From NCBI GenBank assembly GCA_023205875.1, contig CP060754.1, positions 1,178,001 through 1,242,000 on the forward strand: a stretch of DNA of 64,000 nt, written 5' to 3'. This DNA is from Chloropicon primus. Its lineage: Eukaryota > Chlorophyta > Chloropicophyceae > Chloropicales > Chloropicaceae. Shown here piece after piece: positions 46,601 through 54,605 of this stretch. Numbering within the stretch: the first letter of the stretch is position 1; the number at the start of each line of letters is the position of its first letter. A model generated the notes under the pieces. It was given only the letters and a program-made list of their open reading frames with translations. It made no database searches and was not told where the DNA came from. The translations under genes and the position numbers were made by a program.

Positions 46601-47056
46601 TACACTCTCAAGATATCAATCGCGCTTTGTGGACTCTACGTGTGCTGGAGAACGAGAAAAGTCACGTCTTTGTTCTCGGAAGCGAGGTCGACTGGGATTG
46701 TGATTTACAACTCAGCTATCGTCAGCTGCCTTGTGATTATAGTGGTCGCTCTGAGAGAGAATCAAGGTGAGCCTGTCATCATCGTTGTGACGGCTGCAGG
46801 CATATTCTATCACACTTCAGTGAGCGTGGCGATCTTGGTTTTCCCCCGTTACTTGAAGGTGATAGGTTGGATAAAATCAACAGATCCACAAGATACGGAT
46901 GAATTTTTCCTAGAGACGAAGTCTGACGCAGGAATAGTGATAGAGATGGAGGAGGCCCAAGCTCCGTCGGAAGCCCAAGCTCCGTCGGAAGCCCAAACTC
47001 GATCGGAAGCCCAAGCTCCGTCGGAAGCGCTACGGGAAGAACCAACAGGGCGATGA
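43619..47056 (+). CDS. Receptor with two PstS-like binding domains and a class C 7TM domain
   Basis: Intronless, 1,145 residues. Residues 1-36 form a signal peptide (SVAAFVLLLSCLECSA). Residues ~40-390 match the bacterial phosphate-binding protein PstS: IALTQFDVSSFSTPMFITGV then VPVFNIRGVGGEALKLRTD, LSRIFRGNITAWDDPAILAT, KVVVRGDDTASTLVWKRALS, and AEEGSIGYASTLIAEE. Residues ~400-800 are a second copy: IAFPYGTIGYGIEYNLPGYS, FFKFIKYWNDPKLVALNPGL, IQVFISTMHVQ. Seven hydrophobic segments follow at about 822-847, 853-880, 898-922, 939-962, 989-1012, 1026-1045 and 1053-1078. TM3 ends in MVCKAFRIYTIFTNKEL, the class C (GABA-B/mGluR) pattern. The cytosolic tail has four tandem EAQAPS-type hexads from an 18-bp repeat. 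The inferred role is sensing phosphate or a similar anion and signalling through G proteins. Codon use is less GC-biased than the neighbours. Confidence 0.85.
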   Translation: MIITRGRALRTSGAYLAVISVAAFVLLLSCLECSAKQKESLGDTVKLVGVGDCDAEHSIRTAAVLYKQSLKPKYDPYGMRKLPHKDVDIFFFNTDAANAACQLKHRGQGCEAKVGYDMLKGADFICTEEDGIALTQFDVSSFSTPMFITGVVPVFNIRGVGGEALKLRTDVLSRIFRGNITAWDDPAILATNSGVATTLLGMKDRNIKVVVRGDDTASTLVWKRALSSFDSEFEAQIGISSTSDWNGVEAIRRAKSSGVAKAVVAEEGSIGYASTLIAEEYNLTSALLIDTETGSVLFPGPAKVYSTALVKMLYGEKDIGEQERLKPFNNPWPMATISTLTVQLGNGAPLREGATCQNVVESFDFVTWLLSEPIMSRYSGSSFVTIELVKKLQERFAFNLGDGMKLCNVTAVLAPSAAKESYDLKLTVQRSIEDVVLSHSDWTGADFSVKISTADECYFNASAYKERDVDMYIGMTEPRTSRRVYEDVEKVLDTTDSVYTRDPESAGDYIAFPYGTIGYGIEYNLPGYSEKLYLTKEMQNEIFFKFIKYWNDPKLVALNPGLEQISEEIQVFISTMHVQCYVDQSDDVNLGVRMLYVTALENERLGEAIKVVEEGKESAYVKETNFSVTIATWPRIDELLEGERHFAREYECEGESEVESDFWRTDAKVLCHGFIFFQVNLYARRHFAPAGTDEIAMKRSCARAKDTIILTKSLLATNAANTLSMSLPYAQDAVREHNWANLASITCGAQTSAACGGELANGFEACSYERHCTQSYKIEECATNLRPKQKVTFFWTDGEGGVCPGKTDVESIHVTCEHIPSLSTLALVLKSLTAFFVWFQGLAFFVSVRYRRHLFMIAGQPLFNCLMIVGNILCLLYVPLSVGTKQEGETAFYSCYLRHAVLSVGWVMSNTAMVCKAFRIYTIFTNKELFPTKLVGKDLLKYFSIPVLADVAFIILAHFICDPSATTAVTVVHEKGIYELNECNGYSPVAVSLTYTLKISIALCGLYVCWRTRKVTSLFSEARSTGIVIYNSAIVSCLVIIVVALRENQGEPVIIVVTAAGIFYHTSVSVAILVFPRYLKVIGWIKSTDPQDTDEFFLETKSDAGIVIEMEEAQAPSEAQAPSEAQTRSEAQAPSEALREEPTGR
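46951..47028 (+). repeat. 18-bp tandem repeat in the receptor tail
   Basis: Four in-frame units of about GAAGCCCAAGCTCCGTCG, encoding EAQAPS, one unit changed to EAQTRS. It lies in the predicted cytosolic C-terminus, so copy number could vary without harming the fold. Confidence 0.9.
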
Positions 47057-47228
47057 CGCTGCAGGTGGGGCTGGCGGGCTCTGGCACCAGAAGAGGAAAA
47101 GAGGGAATCGATCGAAATAACCCGTACCAAGTCGCAATTGATTGGAACAAGTGCGGAGCTTGGTAACCTTTGAGCTGCCTCTTGATTTTGTAACCTTTTT
47201 TGTTTCGTATTAATGTGACACTAGTTTT

Positions 47229-47438
47229 TTGTTCTATTCCTGTCAGAAGAGCCTTCTGGCTGACGTGGAGAAGGCCAGGGAGAATGTCGTGGATCCCAAT
47301 GGCTCGGACTTTGCCAGGAGGGACGCCACAACCCAGTCCGAGGGCGCAGCCCCTGAGGACACCCCCGAACAGGCCCTGAATTCCCCTCGTCCATCATCCC
47401 CGCGCTTACAATTTGGTGAAGGTCAGAATCAGGTCTAG
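47229..47438 (+). other. Possible extra exon or chance frame 3' of the receptor gene
   Basis: A 69-codon plus-strand frame preceded by an acceptor-like TTCCTGTCAG at about 47238-47247, with codon choice like local genes (KSLLADVEKARENVVDPNGS). It overlaps the last 33 bp of the convergent minus-strand gene. It could be an alternative last exon of the receptor, using a donor such as AAG|GTGATAG near 46859, which would replace the tail after TM7. No independent support is visible. Confidence 0.2.
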
Positions 47439-50285
47439 GATTAGCCCCTCGTTAAACCCTACCTCACAATAGATGAAGTAAAACAAGTACTTCAGGTAAA
47501 ACTCTTGAGAATACCCTAACTTCCTGACTCTCTCCTGCTCCTTGATCCAATTCTCCCTCCATTTCAAGAGTGTAACCGCGTACGACTTTCCGATGTCAAC
47601 GCAGTCGTCAATGCGCAGACCATGCGAGGTCGCGCATTTCAGCATCACTGCCTTGCACGGGAGATGCCCGCCCGGGAAAATGTGTTCCTTGATAAAGTCG
47701 CTGGTGTGAAGCTGGCTCTCGTACCTGTGGTCAGGGTAGGAAATAGCTTGAATCGTCGCTCTTCCACCACATTTGAGCCACCGACTGATGGTGCCAAAGT
47801 AAGTGTCAAAATACTCGTGCCCTACGGCTTCTATCATTTCCACGCTAATGACCTTGTCATAAAGCTTGCCAGTCGTTGGTATTTCACGGTAATCACAGAG
47901 CAAAAACTTGCAGACGTCACTGACGCCAGCCTCCCTTGCTCGCTTGTTGCACTCGTCGAGCTGCTCTGTACTCAGCGTGATGCCGGTTACGCGGCACTGA
48001 TACTCTGTTGCCAAGAATATGGCCATGGCTCCCCAGCCACAGCCGATTTCAAGGACATCGTCATCCTTCTCAATTCCACACCTTTCTGCTATCTCCCGGA
48101 GCTTGCGGACCTGCGCTTTCTCCAGCGTGTCCCACGTCAAAATGGATGATTTGCCGTCGACCTCATCAGAGTCTTGAGAGAAGATTGCTGACGAGTACAC
48201 CATTCTGCTGTCCAGGAATAGCTTGTACATAGCATTACCAGCATCGTAGTGCTCCTCAATGTTCTTGCGGCTGTTTGAAATTGTGTTCGCTCTCAGGATC
48301 CACTTGAGGCGGTAAAACGCTGAGCCAAAAAAATTCATGAACCCCAAAACCCACTTGTTTGTCGAAGAGTTTAGGTCATTCAAGTTCTTGGACAAGACAG
48401 TCAAGAAAACGAACAGATCGTCCACGACAAACTTCCCTCGAAAAAACGATTCCCCCAACCCGATGTCATTCTTTACCACTATGGCTTCAAAGACGCCCAC
48501 GTCGAATACGCGGAGCGTGGCCGCCGCCGCAAGGCTCTTCCGAGAGACGCACTCTTCCGCAGAGTCTTGTGAAGGTGTCCTTCTCTTGCGCTCGAAAACG
48601 TGGGTCTGGACAACACTGCTTGTGTCGGGATCGCCGTAGAGCAGTTCTTTCCCACTAGGCAGAATAACTCTCAGAAAACCCTTCCTGATACACCTCTTCA
48701 TGTACCCGTCGAAGAGACGCATGAAGATCGCCTGCCTGTACGTCACGCCCGGGTCCAAGGCACGGAATTGGTGGCTCAGTTGACTCCAGCTCTCGGGCTT
48801 GTCGAGATGATCTAGCCTTTCTTGATAGTGCCAGGGAGTCAACAAGCCCAGCCGGTTGCACACGTCAACCGCACTTCGGACTCCATCTTCGTGGAACCCG
48901 TAACCGCACCAGGCTCCGCAAAGATAGAGCCCATCCTTGCCGTTCAACGTCTTCAAGCGCTCTTGGGCCTTCTGGGAACTTACACTGAATTGGGGGTGGG
49001 ACAACTTGGTCTCCAGGACTACCTTTCCTGGCGCGATGCCTTTCCACGGGTTGAGAGTGACAAAAAACTGTTCGCAGTCGTCCTGGAGGGAGGACAGCAA
49101 GTTTGCCCAATAACTGATGCAGACCCCTTTCGCGCCCTCCTCGTCGCCTGCTCCGACCTCCTCAAGAACATTCCAAGAAGCCCAACTTCTTTCGTTCTTT
49201 GGCATCCAGCATTTGTCCTTGTGCAGAATCACTTTGTTCTCTTCGTAGCGTATAGACTGCAGTACATCCCGGAACGCCACGGAGTGGTGCCCGCTCCCAC
49301 CGGGGAAGAGGATCTTCAGTGACGTGTCAGCATGAGTTGCAAGCACCACGGCATCGAATTCTTTGACGGCTTCCTTCCCACTCCCGTCCTTGTAATGAAG
49401 TTTGTAACAGTTGGTTGCCCGATCGCGCGCCACGGCACAAACCTCGCAGCTCGTGTGCACCTTTACCCCCTTTCTCGAAGAGCTGCAACTCTCTGCCGAC
49501 CCTCGCAAGTCTTCTGCGATTGCTTCGACGTACCTCTTGCTCCCCCCCTTCACAACCCTCCAACTTGGTCTCTGCATGTTTGTCACTTTGTGGAGGTGGT
49601 GGTTGCACACGAACCTCGCGAGCCAAAGGATGGGGAACCCCTTGACTTGCTTCTTGGGGGAGCTCCAGATCGCACCGCACATCGGGTACATGTAGTGCTC
49701 AGCGAACGCCTTCGAATACCCCCTGGTCTCCATCCAGGCTTCCAGAGTGACCTCCTTCAGGGACTCGTCGCCGATTATGCCCTCCGCTTCCCTCTCAAAT
49801 CGTACGAGGTCTCTCGTCAGCCTCCATTTGTCGCCCTTCGCGACGTCCTTCAAGCCCTCCGAGAAAATTCCGAAAACCCCGTTGTTGCTGCTCCACTCCA
49901 CCGAGGTCCTCCTCCCCCCGCTGCTGTGGTCGTCGCAAAACTTCGAGTAGGACAGGGACATAATACTCGGTTGGCTGTCCACGCCCAAGCACTCGAAGAG
50001 CTCGACAAGGTTCCCATAGTTGGTCAGGTTGAAGACCTGGAACCCCAAGTCCAACTGGACTGTCCTGCCGGAGCCCTCATCCTCGTGCTCCAGAGTCCAA
50101 GCATGCCCCCCAAGCCTGCCCTCCCTCTCGAACAGCTCTACCTCGTACTCCCCAAAGTCCTCCTCGCACGGCGACGACGGCGACGACAACTTCGTCGGGT
50201 CCGGCCTCCCGTTCTTCAGCAGCCACGCGCAAGACAGCCCCGCGATTCCTCCCCCCACCACTCCAACCCGCTTCACCTTCACCAT
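47406..50285 (-). CDS. FAD-dependent oxidoreductase fused to cyclopropane-fatty-acyl-phospholipid synthase
   Basis: Intronless, 959 residues, ATG at 50285. Residues 1-480 form a flavin amine-oxidase-like domain: VGVVGGGIAGLSCAWLLKNG (Rossmann GxGxxG), VELFEREGRLGGHAWTLE, LDLGFQVFNLTNYGNL, and DGLYLCGAWCGYGFHEDGVR with the C-terminal FAD contact. Residues ~500-640 correspond to the linker domain seen between these two in bacteria and plants. Residues ~660-950 are the SAM-dependent synthase: IEEHYDAGNAMYKLFLDSRM, DVLEIGCGWGAMAIFLATEY (SAM motif I), VISVEMIEAVGHEYFDTYF, SDFIKEHIFPGGHLPC. Such synthases add a methylene from SAM across a lipid double bond. The plant proteins with this oxidase-synthase order make cyclopropane fatty acids; the oxidase step is poorly understood. 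No transit peptide is evident. It is divergent from the Cys-rich plastid gene. Confidence 0.95.
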   Translation of the reverse strand: MVKVKRVGVVGGGIAGLSCAWLLKNGRPDPTKLSSPSSPCEEDFGEYEVELFEREGRLGGHAWTLEHEDEGSGRTVQLDLGFQVFNLTNYGNLVELFECLGVDSQPSIMSLSYSKFCDDHSSGGRRTSVEWSSNNGVFGIFSEGLKDVAKGDKWRLTRDLVRFEREAEGIIGDESLKEVTLEAWMETRGYSKAFAEHYMYPMCGAIWSSPKKQVKGFPILWLARFVCNHHLHKVTNMQRPSWRVVKGGSKRYVEAIAEDLRGSAESCSSSRKGVKVHTSCEVCAVARDRATNCYKLHYKDGSGKEAVKEFDAVVLATHADTSLKILFPGGSGHHSVAFRDVLQSIRYEENKVILHKDKCWMPKNERSWASWNVLEEVGAGDEEGAKGVCISYWANLLSSLQDDCEQFFVTLNPWKGIAPGKVVLETKLSHPQFSVSSQKAQERLKTLNGKDGLYLCGAWCGYGFHEDGVRSAVDVCNRLGLLTPWHYQERLDHLDKPESWSQLSHQFRALDPGVTYRQAIFMRLFDGYMKRCIRKGFLRVILPSGKELLYGDPDTSSVVQTHVFERKRRTPSQDSAEECVSRKSLAAAATLRVFDVGVFEAIVVKNDIGLGESFFRGKFVVDDLFVFLTVLSKNLNDLNSSTNKWVLGFMNFFGSAFYRLKWILRANTISNSRKNIEEHYDAGNAMYKLFLDSRMVYSSAIFSQDSDEVDGKSSILTWDTLEKAQVRKLREIAERCGIEKDDDVLEIGCGWGAMAIFLATEYQCRVTGITLSTEQLDECNKRAREAGVSDVCKFLLCDYREIPTTGKLYDKVISVEMIEAVGHEYFDTYFGTISRWLKCGGRATIQAISYPDHRYESQLHTSDFIKEHIFPGGHLPCKAVMLKCATSHGLRIDDCVDIGKSYAVTLLKWRENWIKEQERVRKLGYSQEFYLKYLFYFIYCEVGFNEGLILDLILTFTKL

Positions 50286-50639
50286 AGGAACAAAAACTCT
50301 GCTCTGCTCTCTCTGTTCGCTCTGCGTGTCGGAAAGCGATTCAAGAGAAAGCGATTCAAGAGAAGAAGAAGAAGAAGAAGATGAGGGATATGATGATGAT
50401 GATGAAGAAGAGAAGCCCCCTCCAAGAACGCACGGCCGTCAAGCACTAGGTTCTCTCTCCTCTCTTCTTCTCTCCTCTGGCCGTTACGAGCCGGCGCTTC
50501 TGAGCCTCAAAATTTGGATAAGAAGAGGGAAAAAGGTGAGAGAGGGAGAGAGAGGGAGAGAGAGGGAGAGAGAGGGAGAGAGAGAGAGGTAGGGTGGAGA
50601 GGGATGGGAGAGAGGGAAGAGGAGGGTGCGGAGGAACGA

Positions 50640-50682
50640 TAGAGCGTCTCTTTTTCTTTCGAAAGAGCATTCACTCGAACCG
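50640..50682 (-). promoter_or_regulatory. Divergent-promoter element, copy 10 (CFA synthase/Cys-rich gene)
   Basis: On the minus strand: TTCGAGTGAATGCTC, TTTCGAAAG, AAAAA, GAGACGCTCTATCG. It joins the features of the TTTCGAAAG-type and GTACGTCTC-type copies (compare GAGACGTACTATCG in copies 4 and 5), so it shows they are one family. GAGAGG-rich repeats fill 50535-50620 beside it. Confidence 0.75.
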
Positions 50683-50775
50683 AGGAACACGTCGAGAAGG
50701 AAGGCAAAGACGCGGAGAGAGGAAGAGGAAGACGGGGAGGCAAGGGGAATCACCTCTCGCAGGAGGAAGGGAGGG

Positions 50776-51498
50776 ATGAGGACGGGCTTGGGTTGTCGTG
50801 GCAGGCATCGATTGGGGGGGCTCCTCGCGGCCGGGGCCAAGGAGCCGGGACGGGGGAGGCCGGAAGGTCCTCTCCGGCCGCAGTGTTCGAGGAGGGGAGG
50901 GGAAGCGGGTTGCTCCAGTAGTTTCTCTCCTCCCGAGGAGGCGCTGGGGCAGCAGGAAGCGAGGAGTGGCCTCGGCCGAGGTATGGCGTCTTGCGCGGTC
51001 GCGGTCGCCCTGTCCCTCTCGATTGCGACGGGAGGAGCGATGTGTGAGGAGGTTGGGCTCGCTCACGTCGGGCTCTTCGGCCCGGACATCGAGAAGGATC
51101 CGATCGAGCCCTTCACGCTGTACGGGGAGATCGTGAAGAAGTTCTTCATCGAGAACCTGGACGAGACGGGAAAGATCAAGTCCCGCAGCAAGGGGTTCAC
51201 GTCTCAGGTTTGCATCGAGGGCCTCCCCATCTCCGTCCCTCAGAAGGACGAGTACGGGGTTCCCACTTGCGTCGAGGTGGTCGGGCAGGACTTCGAGCGG
51301 ACCTGCGACAAGGCGTGCTCCAGGGGGTGCGAGGAGCAAATCAGGGCCTACTTGAACAAGGTGGAGGCGGACACGGGGTTCAAGCTGGAGCCCGGGGAGC
51401 CCAGGCGGCTGCTCGTGTCGTGCTCGAAGCGGTGCTTCAAGGAGTCGATGAGGCCGGGAATGAACCGGCCCTTCCAGCTCAAGTGGAGTAGGGAATAA
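50776..51498 (+). CDS. Conserved Cys-rich protein with plastid (lumen-type) targeting, function unknown
   Basis: 240 residues from the ATG at 50776; the frame is open 50 codons upstream and another Met precedes, so the start is uncertain. The first ~70 residues are Arg/Gly/Ser-rich (transit-like). A hydrophobic run follows, MASCAVAVALSLSIATGGAM, which could be a lumenal targeting segment or an anchor. The mature part reads VGLFGPDIEKDPIEPFTLYG, then VKKFFIENLDE, KGFTSQVCIEGLPISVPQ, CVEVVGQDFERTCDKACSRG, and VSCSKRCFKESMRPG. It has at least nine Cys in CxxxC-type pairs. I recall similar unnamed chloroplast proteins in plants, but cannot name it. An AATAAA string follows at 51526. It is convergent with the ChaC gene. 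Confidence 0.7.
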   Translation: MRTGLGCRGRHRLGGLLAAGAKEPGRGRPEGPLRPQCSRRGGEAGCSSSFSPPEEALGQQEARSGLGRGMASCAVAVALSLSIATGGAMCEEVGLAHVGLFGPDIEKDPIEPFTLYGEIVKKFFIENLDETGKIKSRSKGFTSQVCIEGLPISVPQKDEYGVPTCVEVVGQDFERTCDKACSRGCEEQIRAYLNKVEADTGFKLEPGEPRRLLVSCSKRCFKESMRPGMNRPFQLKWSRE

Positions 51499-51563
51499 CG
51501 ACAAAAATATTTTCCAAGTCCCGGAAATAAAGAATACACTAAATCCTTCTTTGCGCGCACGTG

Positions 51564-52133
51564 CTAGGAGCCCGCGCCATCTTCGAGCTGCGCCCTGACC
51601 TCCTCCTCCAGCTGAAAGAGCTCGGCGTCCCCCAGGCCGTGCTCCCTCATGGCGTCTGCCAGCATGAAGAGATACTCGGAGTTCGGCCCGCTGGGTCCAG
51701 AGGAAATTGCGATCTGCTTCGCGAGCTGCTCCAGGGGGAGGGGTCCCAGGTAGTTGGGATTTAGGGCCCTGTCCGGCGTGGCGATCCACGTCAAGGCTTC
51801 CTCCACCGCGACCCTCTCTTCCCCCGTCTCCTCGCAGACTTGGAAGAGCGGAAGCCTCGCCTCTAGATCATACTGCTTCTCCCTTTCCTTGAGGTAGGCG
51901 TAGATGCCCCCATCCTCCCAGTCCTCGTCCCTCACCTCGAAGGCTCTGCCCCACACGACGGCTCCGGCCTCCTCGTGGAGGGTCACCGTCCTCCCCGGCC
52001 TCTCAGGCGTCCCCCTGTGGTCGGTGCTCCCCTGGTACCACACCCTCTTAAAACCCTTGGCGTACGCTATCCGGCTCCTCTCGTAACGGAAGGAAGGCCG
52101 CCAAATCAGCGAACCGTATCCAAACACCCACAT
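51564..52133 (-). CDS. ChaC-type glutathione-specific gamma-glutamylcyclotransferase
   Basis: Intronless, 189 residues, the normal length of ChaC2/GGCT2 enzymes. It cleaves cytosolic glutathione to 5-oxoproline and Cys-Gly. It starts directly with the substrate loop MWVFGYGSLIWRPSFRYERS. RVWYQGSTDHRGTPERPGRT near 30, AVVWGRAFEVRDEDWE near 58 and IYAYLKEREKQYDLEARL near 77 follow. The last holds the catalytic Glu of the YLxxREx2Y motif. TPDRALNPNYLGPLPLEQLA near 118 is the Asn-Pro-Asn-Tyr-Leu-Gly run of the family. No targeting peptide. It is divergent from WEE1 (690 bp gap). Confidence 0.96.
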   Translation of the reverse strand: MWVFGYGSLIWRPSFRYERSRIAYAKGFKRVWYQGSTDHRGTPERPGRTVTLHEEAGAVVWGRAFEVRDEDWEDGGIYAYLKEREKQYDLEARLPLFQVCEETGEERVAVEEALTWIATPDRALNPNYLGPLPLEQLAKQIAISSGPSGPNSEYLFMLADAMREHGLGDAELFQLEEEVRAQLEDGAGS

Positions 52134-52254
52134 CGAGCCAGATGCTACCTATCTATATAGTATCTATCGATACATATACTATTGATGATGATGATGATGA
52201 TTGATCTGACCTCTTCGGAGGGATCACCCGAACACTCCGGTTGTCAAAAACGGT

Positions 52255-52296
52255 AAGCGAGGGCTCTATCGAAAGAACGCGAGATAAGCTTATCTT
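52255..52296 (+). promoter_or_regulatory. Divergent-promoter element, copy 11 (ChaC/WEE1)
   Basis: Reads AAGCGAGGGCTCTATCGAAA, GAACGC, GAGATAAGCTTATC. It is 122 bp upstream of the ChaC ATG and about 530 bp from WEE1. The rest of 52134-52822 holds TGA repeats near 52183-52200 and a CT-rich block, but no supported gene. Confidence 0.65.
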
Positions 52297-52822
52297 TCAT
52301 CGATTCGTATCCATCGCCCCTTGCCTTGAACTCGCTTCAGCCTCTTCTATGTTCGCTCCACTCTCCCTCTCTCGGCTCTTCTCTCTCTCTCTCTGTCGTT
52401 CAAATGTGCAGGACAGACCGTTGAGAGTTTGAGGAGTGGAAGGCGAAGGTGAGTTTGGGTCGACAATGACGCCGCGCGAGGGGAGAAGACGAGAAATAGG
52501 AGCGCAAGAGAAGAAGCTTCGCGCTTAGAGCTTTCTTTCGAGCGTTCGTTTGTCGCGAGGCGTGGAGAAACGAAACCAGGAGGGACGAGAAGGTCTGACG
52601 CTTTTGAGGCTGGCTTTTTTGTCTCTTGATTACCAAGGAGGAGAGGGAGGGAGAGGGTCGTGCGGAGGGAGGGAAGGGGGGCGTCGTTGGCCATTGACCA
52701 CGATCTTGAGATTGGGTCGAACCCCCGCATTGCGAAGCAACTAGGAGGAAAGACCTCTCGTTGCGCGTTTCTTTCATCGCTTGCTTCGTGTGTCCAGTGA
52801 GAGCAGCCAGTGCAGCGCCAGT

Positions 52823-54523
52823 ATGTCCCAGTCGCCCTTCAAGCTGAAGACGATACGGAGCATGTTCAGCTTCGGCTCGTCCCAGCCTTCCCAAGAGAAA
52901 GGATCTCAGGACAGGGGTCGGTTGTCACCGAAGCCGATCCGTTGCTTGGGAGTCGTGGATCCAGGGACGACGGTGCCGGGGGCTCCAGGGAAGCTGCAGA
53001 GGAAGAAGAGGAGTTTGAACCTGGCGCTGAGCCAGGTCACGCTGGGCTCACCGGTGGAAGGACTAGCAGCAAGCTCGTCCTTTCAGCAGGCCAGCGGGCA
53101 GCAGTCGGATGGGGCGGGCCCCATGGAGTCCCACCCGACCGCTGGGACGCAGAACAACATGAGCGTCTCGCAGAGCCAAGATTTCTTCTGCACCCCAGAC
53201 TTCGTCACCCCGAACGACGCGCAGCTGAAGATCCCGGCCCCGGGCTTCAACGGATTCGCTGGGCCGGGCGTCCCCCCGGGGAGCTTGGCTCACCCGCCCA
53301 CGAGGGACTTCACGCCGCTCGGGTGCAAGAGGCCCAGGTCGGTGTTCGACGTTCTGATGTGTCCGGAGAACAGGCGCTCACAGCTTCAGGCGTACTCCCA
53401 GGAGCTCGACGGGTACAGGCCCCCGGGGACCAGGGTGAAGGGAGGCGGCCTCAAGGGCATCAAGCCGATCCCCAAGTCTCCCCTGTGTGTAAAGAACCCC
53501 TTCAAGGGCCAGCTCGCGAACATCCCGGGCAACGTGCAGCAGGAGGACTTGCTGATGAAATCGGACGACGAGAAGGACGCGGAGCAGGGGAAGGGGCAGG
53601 ACGTCTTTGATGAGCCCCAGCTGGTGAAGAGGAAGAGGGGCGGGGACGCCAAGCGGAAAAGGCGGAAGAGGAAGATGTTCACGTCCATCAGCGGGATGAA
53701 CAACGGGAGGTACAGGAGTGACTTCAAGGAGGTGCAGAAGCTCGGGTACGGGTCTTTCAGCACAGTCTTCAGGTGCATCCACAGGCTCGACGGAACCCAG
53801 TACGCCATCAAGCACGTGAAGAAGAACTTGAGCACGTCCAACGCCGACATCGCACAGGCCCTGCAAGAGGTTCAGGCGTACAGCGCCCTTGGACCTCACC
53901 CTTGCCTGCTCACGTACCACACAAGCTGGATCGAGAACTCGAGGCTCTACATCCAGTTGGAGCTCTCGGACTGCTGCCTCACGGATTACACGAAGCAGGG
54001 CAAGACCTTCGACGAGGAAGAGCTCAACTGGATGCTTTGGAGCAGTCTGCAGGCGCTCCACCACATGCACGCGAGCGGCTTGGCGCACATGGACGTGAAA
54101 CCGGATAACATCCACGTCGTGGGCAACAAGTACAAGATAGGGGATCTTGGGACGTGCACCAAGTGCGTGAGCGAGGACGCGGATCAGCCCGGGGTCTCCC
54201 CGCATTGCCTGTACAGGGAGGGGGACGCTCGTTACATGGCGCCCGAGCTCTTGAACGACAACCTCGGCCACTTAGACAAGTCTGACATTTGGTCTCTGGG
54301 AGCCACGGCGTACGAGCTGGCGCGCAAGTGCCCGCTTCCGATGAAGGGCGACAATTACAGGGAGATCAGGGAGGAGAACCTCGCTGCGATTCCGTCGTTC
54401 AGCGACACTTTCTTCGAGCTGATCACGCGCATGATGAGGCGGGACCCGGCGGAAAGGCCGAGCGCGGCGCAGCTGATGCAGCACAGGATCTTCGACCACA
54501 TGAGGGCAAGTAACCATTCATAG
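52823..54523 (+). CDS. WEE1: WEE1-type cell-cycle kinase
   Basis: Intronless, 566 residues from the ATG at 52823. WEE1 phosphorylates the inhibitory Tyr of CDK1. Residues 1-280 are disordered, Pro/Ser/Lys-rich, with a basic patch KKRKRG-like near 270 that could be a nuclear signal. The kinase domain spans ~295-560: FKEVQKLGYGSFSTVFRCIH (P-loop), YAIKHVKKNL (Lys of VAIK), LYIQLELSDCCLTDY, and HMHASGLAHMDVKPDNIHVV. The last has HMD for the usual HRD, with the Wee1 K-P-x-N-I. KIGDLGTCTK (DLG for DFG, a Wee1-family mark) and GDARYMAPELLND follow. Animal Wee1 has EGD-S/C-RYM at the last site, matched here by EGDARYM. It is convergent with the TLDc gene. Confidence 0.92.
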   Translation: MSQSPFKLKTIRSMFSFGSSQPSQEKGSQDRGRLSPKPIRCLGVVDPGTTVPGAPGKLQRKKRSLNLALSQVTLGSPVEGLAASSSFQQASGQQSDGAGPMESHPTAGTQNNMSVSQSQDFFCTPDFVTPNDAQLKIPAPGFNGFAGPGVPPGSLAHPPTRDFTPLGCKRPRSVFDVLMCPENRRSQLQAYSQELDGYRPPGTRVKGGGLKGIKPIPKSPLCVKNPFKGQLANIPGNVQQEDLLMKSDDEKDAEQGKGQDVFDEPQLVKRKRGGDAKRKRRKRKMFTSISGMNNGRYRSDFKEVQKLGYGSFSTVFRCIHRLDGTQYAIKHVKKNLSTSNADIAQALQEVQAYSALGPHPCLLTYHTSWIENSRLYIQLELSDCCLTDYTKQGKTFDEEELNWMLWSSLQALHHMHASGLAHMDVKPDNIHVVGNKYKIGDLGTCTKCVSEDADQPGVSPHCLYREGDARYMAPELLNDNLGHLDKSDIWSLGATAYELARKCPLPMKGDNYREIREENLAAIPSFSDTFFELITRMMRRDPAERPSAAQLMQHRIFDHMRASNHS

Positions 54524-54605
54524 ACACTTTTGCTTTACAGTTAGGAATTTTGCGATTTTTTTTGTTGCATGGAGCCGAGGAGCAAAGCCTGCCGCGGACC
54601 TCGCG

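Noticed and set aside
52705-52735. GGGTCGAACCC palindrome resembling a T-loop
   Set aside because: The loop lacks TTCRA spacing and no tRNA cloverleaf can be drawn from the flanks.
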